Positions 8,763 through 12,240 of a DNA stretch of 12,240 nucleotides are shown here, one piece after another. A program made the position numbers and the translations under genes. The first letter of the stretch is position 1. Each line of letters starts with the position of its first letter. The stretch covers positions 1-12,240 of the forward strand of contig NWUY0300025137.1 of the NCBI GenBank assembly GCA_004151065.3. The letters run 5' to 3'. This DNA is from Larix sibirica (taxonomy: Eukaryota; Streptophyta; Pinopsida; Pinales; Pinaceae). The notes under the pieces are model-generated. The model made no database searches. It was not told the origin of the DNA and saw nothing but the letters and a program-made list of their open reading frames with translations.

Positions 8763-9279
8763 TTAGTCACAAAGGTACAATAGACTCTAAAGGAAGCACA
8801 TGACCGAAAAAAAAGTTTATGTTGATAGAAACATAAAGGATAAAGAGTATCAAGTTGGAAAACATGTCTACCTGAAAAGTCAAAGAAAAAATAAGCTCAT
8901 TGAGCTTGGAAAAATGCTGGAAATTAGCTCATAGGTTTTGTGGGCCTTTTGAAATATTGGACAAGAAGGGCCTGGTGGCCTATGAACTAAAAATACCTAC
9001 TCATGTGAAGGTTCACAATGTTTCTCATGCATCCTTACTTAAGAAATATGTTTATGATACTAAACATGCAATTGATTGGCCATTGTTACAGGTAGAACCC
9101 GAAGGAAAATTTGTACCGAAACCCCTTCATATACTGACAAGAGAGAGGTGCAGCTTAGAAAGCCAACCATTGTCTAGTTGAAATTGCAACGAAATCATTT
9201 CAGGCCTGAAGAGGCCACATGGGAAACTAAAACTACGATGAAAGAGGCTTACCCCTCCTTATTTCATGGTTTTATTTGA
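8763..9279 (+). pseudogene. pol: pol pseudogene: integrase C-terminus with chromodomain-like tail
   Basis: The C-terminal part would bind DNA and, in chromoviruses, chromatin. It reads through three frames: LKEAHDRKKS, then YVDRNIKDKEYQVGKHVYLK (about 8818-8880), then KLAHRFCGPFEILDKKGLVAYELKIP with the GPY/F motif (8942-8950), and VHNVSHASLLKKYVYDTKHAIDW and QVEPEGKF. A further shift near 9140 gives REVQLRKPTIV, a stop at 9175, then FRPEEATWET and MKEAYPSLF, ending at a stop at 9277-9279. The EATWE block after the GPY/F domain is typical of the degenerate chromodomain of plant chromoviruses. The coding end lies only 42 bp before the 3' LTR. Confidence 0.82.
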
Positions 9280-9308
9280 AATTATTAACACCGGGATGAT
9301 GTTGTTTT

Positions 9309-9321
9309 AAGTGGGGAGGGA
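9309..9321 (+). promoter_or_regulatory. Polypurine tract
   Basis: aagtggggaggga lies directly against the 3' LTR start, with an uninterrupted purine run at 9313-9321. In LTR retrotransposons this tract resists RNase H and primes plus-strand DNA synthesis. Its position independently confirms the 3' LTR boundary at 9322. Confidence 0.88.
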
Positions 9322-9370
9322 TGTATTATACCAAGAAAAATAATATTTATTTTTATGTTTATTTGTTTAA

Positions 9371-9560
9371 ATTGGTTTTGAGTAGTAAGATCTGGAGCAT
9401 TTGGACTAATGTTAAAGTTGGTGTTTAGCAGTAAGCTCTAGAACACCTAGATTTGGATTATGTTGAATTGGTGTTGAGTAGTAAAGGTATGGAATATTGA
9501 GACTCGCTATGTTTACCTGATGTTGATATAGAGGCTCGGGAGAATCAATAGTACATTAAT
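9371..9560 (+). repeat. Four diverged tandem repeats in U3 of the 3' LTR
   Basis: Units begin near 9371, 9417, 9467 and 9516 and correspond one-to-one with those at 192-385 in the 5' LTR. Equal number and spacing in both LTRs shows that the array predates insertion. Confidence 0.75.
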
Positions 9561-9854
9561 TATTCTAACTACCATATTATTTATCCTATTTTACTCTTTC
9601 TAATTGATGGGGACAACCACTTGAAGAGGGACCGATCATGCAAGAGATTATAATGGTTAAGTAGTTGATAACTAAAACTCAACTAGAGATAGGATGAATA
9701 TAATCCTATATTATTTAATTAAAAACTATTTAAACTGTGAGAGTTAAAAATAGATCTATTGTTAAGTAAAGAGAAAAGCAAACGACTAGTGTGAATAGTA
9801 ACTAAAAAGAGTGATTAAACCTAAATCACAGAAGCCTCTTTCCTCAAGAAAACT

Positions 9855-9863
9855 TATAAATAG
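9855..9863 (+). promoter_or_regulatory. TATA box of the 3' LTR
   Basis: TATAAATAG is identical to the box at 690-698 and lies in a conserved stretch. If active, it would drive transcription outward into the nested element and the downstream flank. Confidence 0.65.
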
Positions 9864-10649
9864 TAGAGAGAAGACATTACATGGGATAATGGTACCTAGC
9901 TAATTGGAGGGTTCATCCATAGGACTTTGAGCACTCAGATTTCCAAGTTGAGAAATTTGTTTAGTCCAAGGACTGTGGGAAGAAAGGGAAATAACTACAA
10001 GACTCTACAAAGGGTTGGTAAATGGACCTTGTGGCTACTCTGTTGATTAGTAATAAAGATAGAAAATTGCACCTAGGCATTCTTATTTCTATAGCATGCT
10101 CGATTCATCTCGGGGATGACCTATTGAATGAACCAGGAATAGTTCGAGGTCTATGCTTGGGTGGAACGTGGTGGTTCCCTATTCAATTGGAAAGCAAAAA
10201 GGATCAATAAGTATCTTAACCTTTCTTTATACTTCGAGAATTATCTTAGAGGTTAAGCTCATGTTGTTTATTTAGACCTAATATGAACCATTAAGAATTG
10301 TCTTATAATCTATGTATTTACACTTAAATCTGTATGAATTTTATTCTAAAGAACTATCTTAAAGGTTATGCAATTATTGTTTATTTGGATTTGATTCTGT
10401 GTGTTTATATTTTCATGGTTAGAATTATTCTGAAAGCTATCATTGTTTTATAAACTAATATTTTAATAGGGATATCTTTATAGATGCATTGTTAAGAGTA
10501 TTACAAAACTATTCTAATTATGCAATATTAAACCTTAATAATGTTTAGGACCAAGCCCTCCAATAAATACTTGTCAAAGAGAATCCCTTATCTATATATA
10601 TTGGGGATTATAAATTTTATATTTATTAAGGTCTGCTAAAATTTACTAA

Positions 10650-10668
10650 GTTCTTTATACATACATAT
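10650..10668 (+). other. Junction of the 1.15-kb indel in the 3' LTR
   Basis: The left side matches the 5' LTR near 1490-1500 (ttctttata) and the right side matches from about 2660 (ttaacttagagtc). About ten bases between (catacatatc) match neither side well and look like filler, or a remnant of the TA tract. This is what an end-joining deletion would leave. Confidence 0.55.
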
Positions 10669-11924
10669 CAAATTAACTTAGAGTCGAGCGCTGGGAAATT
10701 CCAAGATAAACGATACATCCAAACAAAATTTACAAACGTTGGGTACAAGAGTAAACCCCAAATAACACACAAAGTTTAAGGAAAATTGTGATAGCTGAGA
10801 CAAACATTTGATCATAACACAGAAATAAAAATAGAAAGGGATTCATGATTACAGTCAGCGAAATCCATGATAGTAGATATGGTACATATATAAGTTTCAA
10901 AACAATTTATAAAGTATCTCAGTAGGGAAACCACCAACCAAAATATCCAGAGTAGTTCAATGAAATTTAATAGCAATAGCTGATAACCCCATAACCATGG
11001 ATAGAAGTAATACCATTAAATCCATGATATAGTTGCAAAAAGTTTCTTTCCTCTTGTCTCTCCATGAAGGCAATACAAACCCTAAGTATGTGTGTTTATC
11101 TTAAGCAAGGACAAAACTAAAATGGCAGCCAACCACATTGCAAAAAGTCTATGTCAAACCAAGAACTCCTCCTTCTCAAGAAGAACTATTTCAAAAACCC
11201 TACCCCAATCATAAACACATTATTTTTATAGAGTTAGTCTCCATGATGGAGAATGGTCCAACAAGGTCCATAGGATTCCCTAGAGTGATTTGTGTCTCAT
11301 GTTAAAGGAAGAATTTTGAAACCCTCATGCCCAGGTCAAGAGTACCTGCGTTAACACTGAAAAAAAGAAACAATAAGAACTCAATATTTAAGTACAAAAT
11401 ACTGAGAATTGAAATAAGAGAGTCATGAATTGAAATGACAAATGAAATGTGTATTACCTGTGTGGGAAATAAAATAGCTACCAAACAAGTGAAATGTGGT
11501 TTGTTTCCTTCACTTCGAATCACCATAAATATGTATGGAGAGGTTGGACGTAGCCTCTACTAAGCAATACAAGGTAAATTGTAGAGTAGAGAAGTAAGGT
11601 CACGTGGAGTAGGTTAAGCTCCCAAGGTTCCTTCTCCCACATTGTTCAAATGGCCATCGAAAAACCCTCGCTAGAGTTGTTTTGGGTCCAAAGGAAGTCA
11701 CAGTACAATTGTCTAATGCAACTGACCAACGTAGGTGTTATCAGCCAAATTCGCACTTCTCTGTCCGTGACCACACTGCAGTGTTGATCACACAAAAGGA
11801 TCTTATGGATGGAAGAGCCTAATTGTCCATAGATTTTTTGGGCCCAAATATTACAATGCTCTCCTTAGCATAAGTATTTTTTGTGATGTATTTTGAGCCA
11901 TAACCGTGACTCTGCTATTGGTCA

Positions 11925-11968
11925 ACTCGCAGGTTAACCGCGAGAGTCTATACTCACAACCTGCGAGT
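11925..11968 (+). repeat. 11-bp perfect inverted repeat with a third internal copy
   Basis: ACTCGCAGGTT (11925-11935) is the exact reverse complement of AACCTGCGAGT (11958-11968). A near copy, AACCGCGAG, lies at 11936-11944 and forms an imperfect palindrome with the left arm around GGTTAACC. It lies about 200 bp upstream of the nested element's TATA box, so a protein-binding role is possible. Confidence 0.75.
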
Positions 11969-12098
11969 AACACCTAAAAAGTTGCACCCTCATGTTTTTG
12001 GACACTAAAATCGCAAGTCACTCACTTGTTGTCAAAAGATACACTTGCGGGTATCTCTAAATCAAGAAAAAAAATATTAAAACACTTATTAGGGATTA

Positions 12099-12127
12099 GT
12101 TATGGCAGTTATTCTAACTGCCATAAC
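12099..12127 (+). repeat. 12-bp hairpin upstream of the nested promoter
   Basis: GTTATGGCAGTT (12099-12110) and AACTGCCATAAC (12116-12127) are perfect inverted repeats around the 5-bp loop attct. The hairpin sits just before the CCAAT and TATA boxes. It is not followed by a T-run and is unlikely to be a terminator. Paired binding sites for a plant transcription factor are possible. Confidence 0.85.
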
Positions 12128-12135
12128 CTCCCCAA

Positions 12136-12178
12136 CCAATTACCTTTCGAGCCTATCCTATCAGCCTTGCTATAAATA
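12136..12178 (+). promoter_or_regulatory. CCAAT and TATA boxes of the nested LTR
   Basis: CCAAT at 12136-12140 is followed by TATAAATA at 12171-12178, a normal plant core promoter arrangement. Transcription would begin near 12200-12210, about 470 bp into the LTR. The start is inferred from spacing. Confidence 0.65.
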
Positions 12179-12240
12179 CAAGGAGAGGGCCTTGAGAAAA
12201 AAAAAACCAATTTTGATAAGGAAATGCTGGAGAAATATCC

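Larger units (their letters stand above)
9322..11735 (+). repeat. 3' long terminal repeat, deleted and interrupted
   Basis: It begins TGTATTATACC, a decayed form of the 5' LTR end, immediately after the polypurine tract. It matches the 5' LTR in order: tandem repeats, TATA box, GC-rich segment, then the 2658-3727 part. About 1.15 kb found in the 5' LTR is missing at about 10650-10668. At 11735 the match ends abruptly at GTAGG, the equivalent of 3727 in the 5' LTR, and the final 875 bp is not seen. Judged by eye, the two copies differ at many single bases and small indels, so the insertion is old. No gene is present. Confidence 0.9.
11736..12240 (+). mobile_element. Probable nested LTR element, 5' part of its LTR only
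   Basis: From 11736 the sequence is unrelated to the interrupted LTR and begins with TG (TGTTATCAGCC), as LTRs do. The insertion point is precise when the two older LTRs are compared. The five bases before it, GTAGG (11731-11735), are the candidate target duplication. Inside are repeated CG-rich palindromic motifs, a hairpin, CCAAT at 12136-12140 and TATAAATA at 12171-12178, consistent with U3 followed by the start of R. The window ends before any primer site or coding region, so family and completeness are unknown. It could be a solo LTR, a full element, or the breakpoint of another rearrangement. Confidence 0.65.

Noticed and set aside
10022-10210. A 62-codon open frame in the 3' LTR with a near-continuous counterpart at about 854-1042
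   Set aside because: The 5' copy lacks the ATG and has an internal stop, and many differences change the amino acid. The pattern looks non-coding.

Overview
The window is AT-rich, repeat-dominated nuclear DNA from a plant, probably a seed plant with a large genome. No cellular gene is visible. Almost all of it is one old, broken Ty3/gypsy LTR retrotransposon lying on the + strand. The plant assignment rests on the initiator-tRNA-Met primer site, the LTR ends beginning TGTAATATCCC, plant-type Gag and Pol motifs and a chromodomain-like tail. The species cannot be named from the sequence.

Layout: bases 1-142 are unassigned flank. A very long 5' LTR runs from 143 to 4602 (4460 bp) and carries four tandem repeats, a TATA box at 690-698, a GC-rich hairpin segment and a block missing from the other LTR. 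A primer binding site follows at 4605-4617. The degraded coding region comes next: gag (about 4764-5916), protease (about 5908-6312), reverse transcriptase (6316-7316), RNase H (7317-7800), integrase (about 7870-8762) and an integrase C-terminal/chromodomain-like tail (8763-9279). A polypurine tract ends at 9321 and the 3' LTR begins at 9322.

The 3' LTR lacks about 1.15 kb of the 5' LTR. At 11735/11736 it stops matching and gives way to unrelated sequence beginning TGTTATCAGCC. This is most simply a second, nested LTR element. Its U3 contains clustered CG-rich inverted repeats, a 12-bp hairpin, a CCAAT box and a TATA box before the window ends.

The element cannot code for its own movement. 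Gag has seven in-frame stops and most of its zinc knuckle is gone. Pol has at least twenty stops and several frameshifts, and key catalytic positions are changed in protease, reverse transcriptase, RNase H and integrase. Many stops fit CGA-to-TGA changes, the pattern expected from long methylation and silencing. The presence of integrase followed by a chromodomain-like tail, a Met primer site and multi-kilobase LTRs suggests a chromovirus of the Tekay/Del type. That lineage call is inference and needs a tree. I found no tRNA, rRNA, CRISPR array or defence/biosynthetic system.
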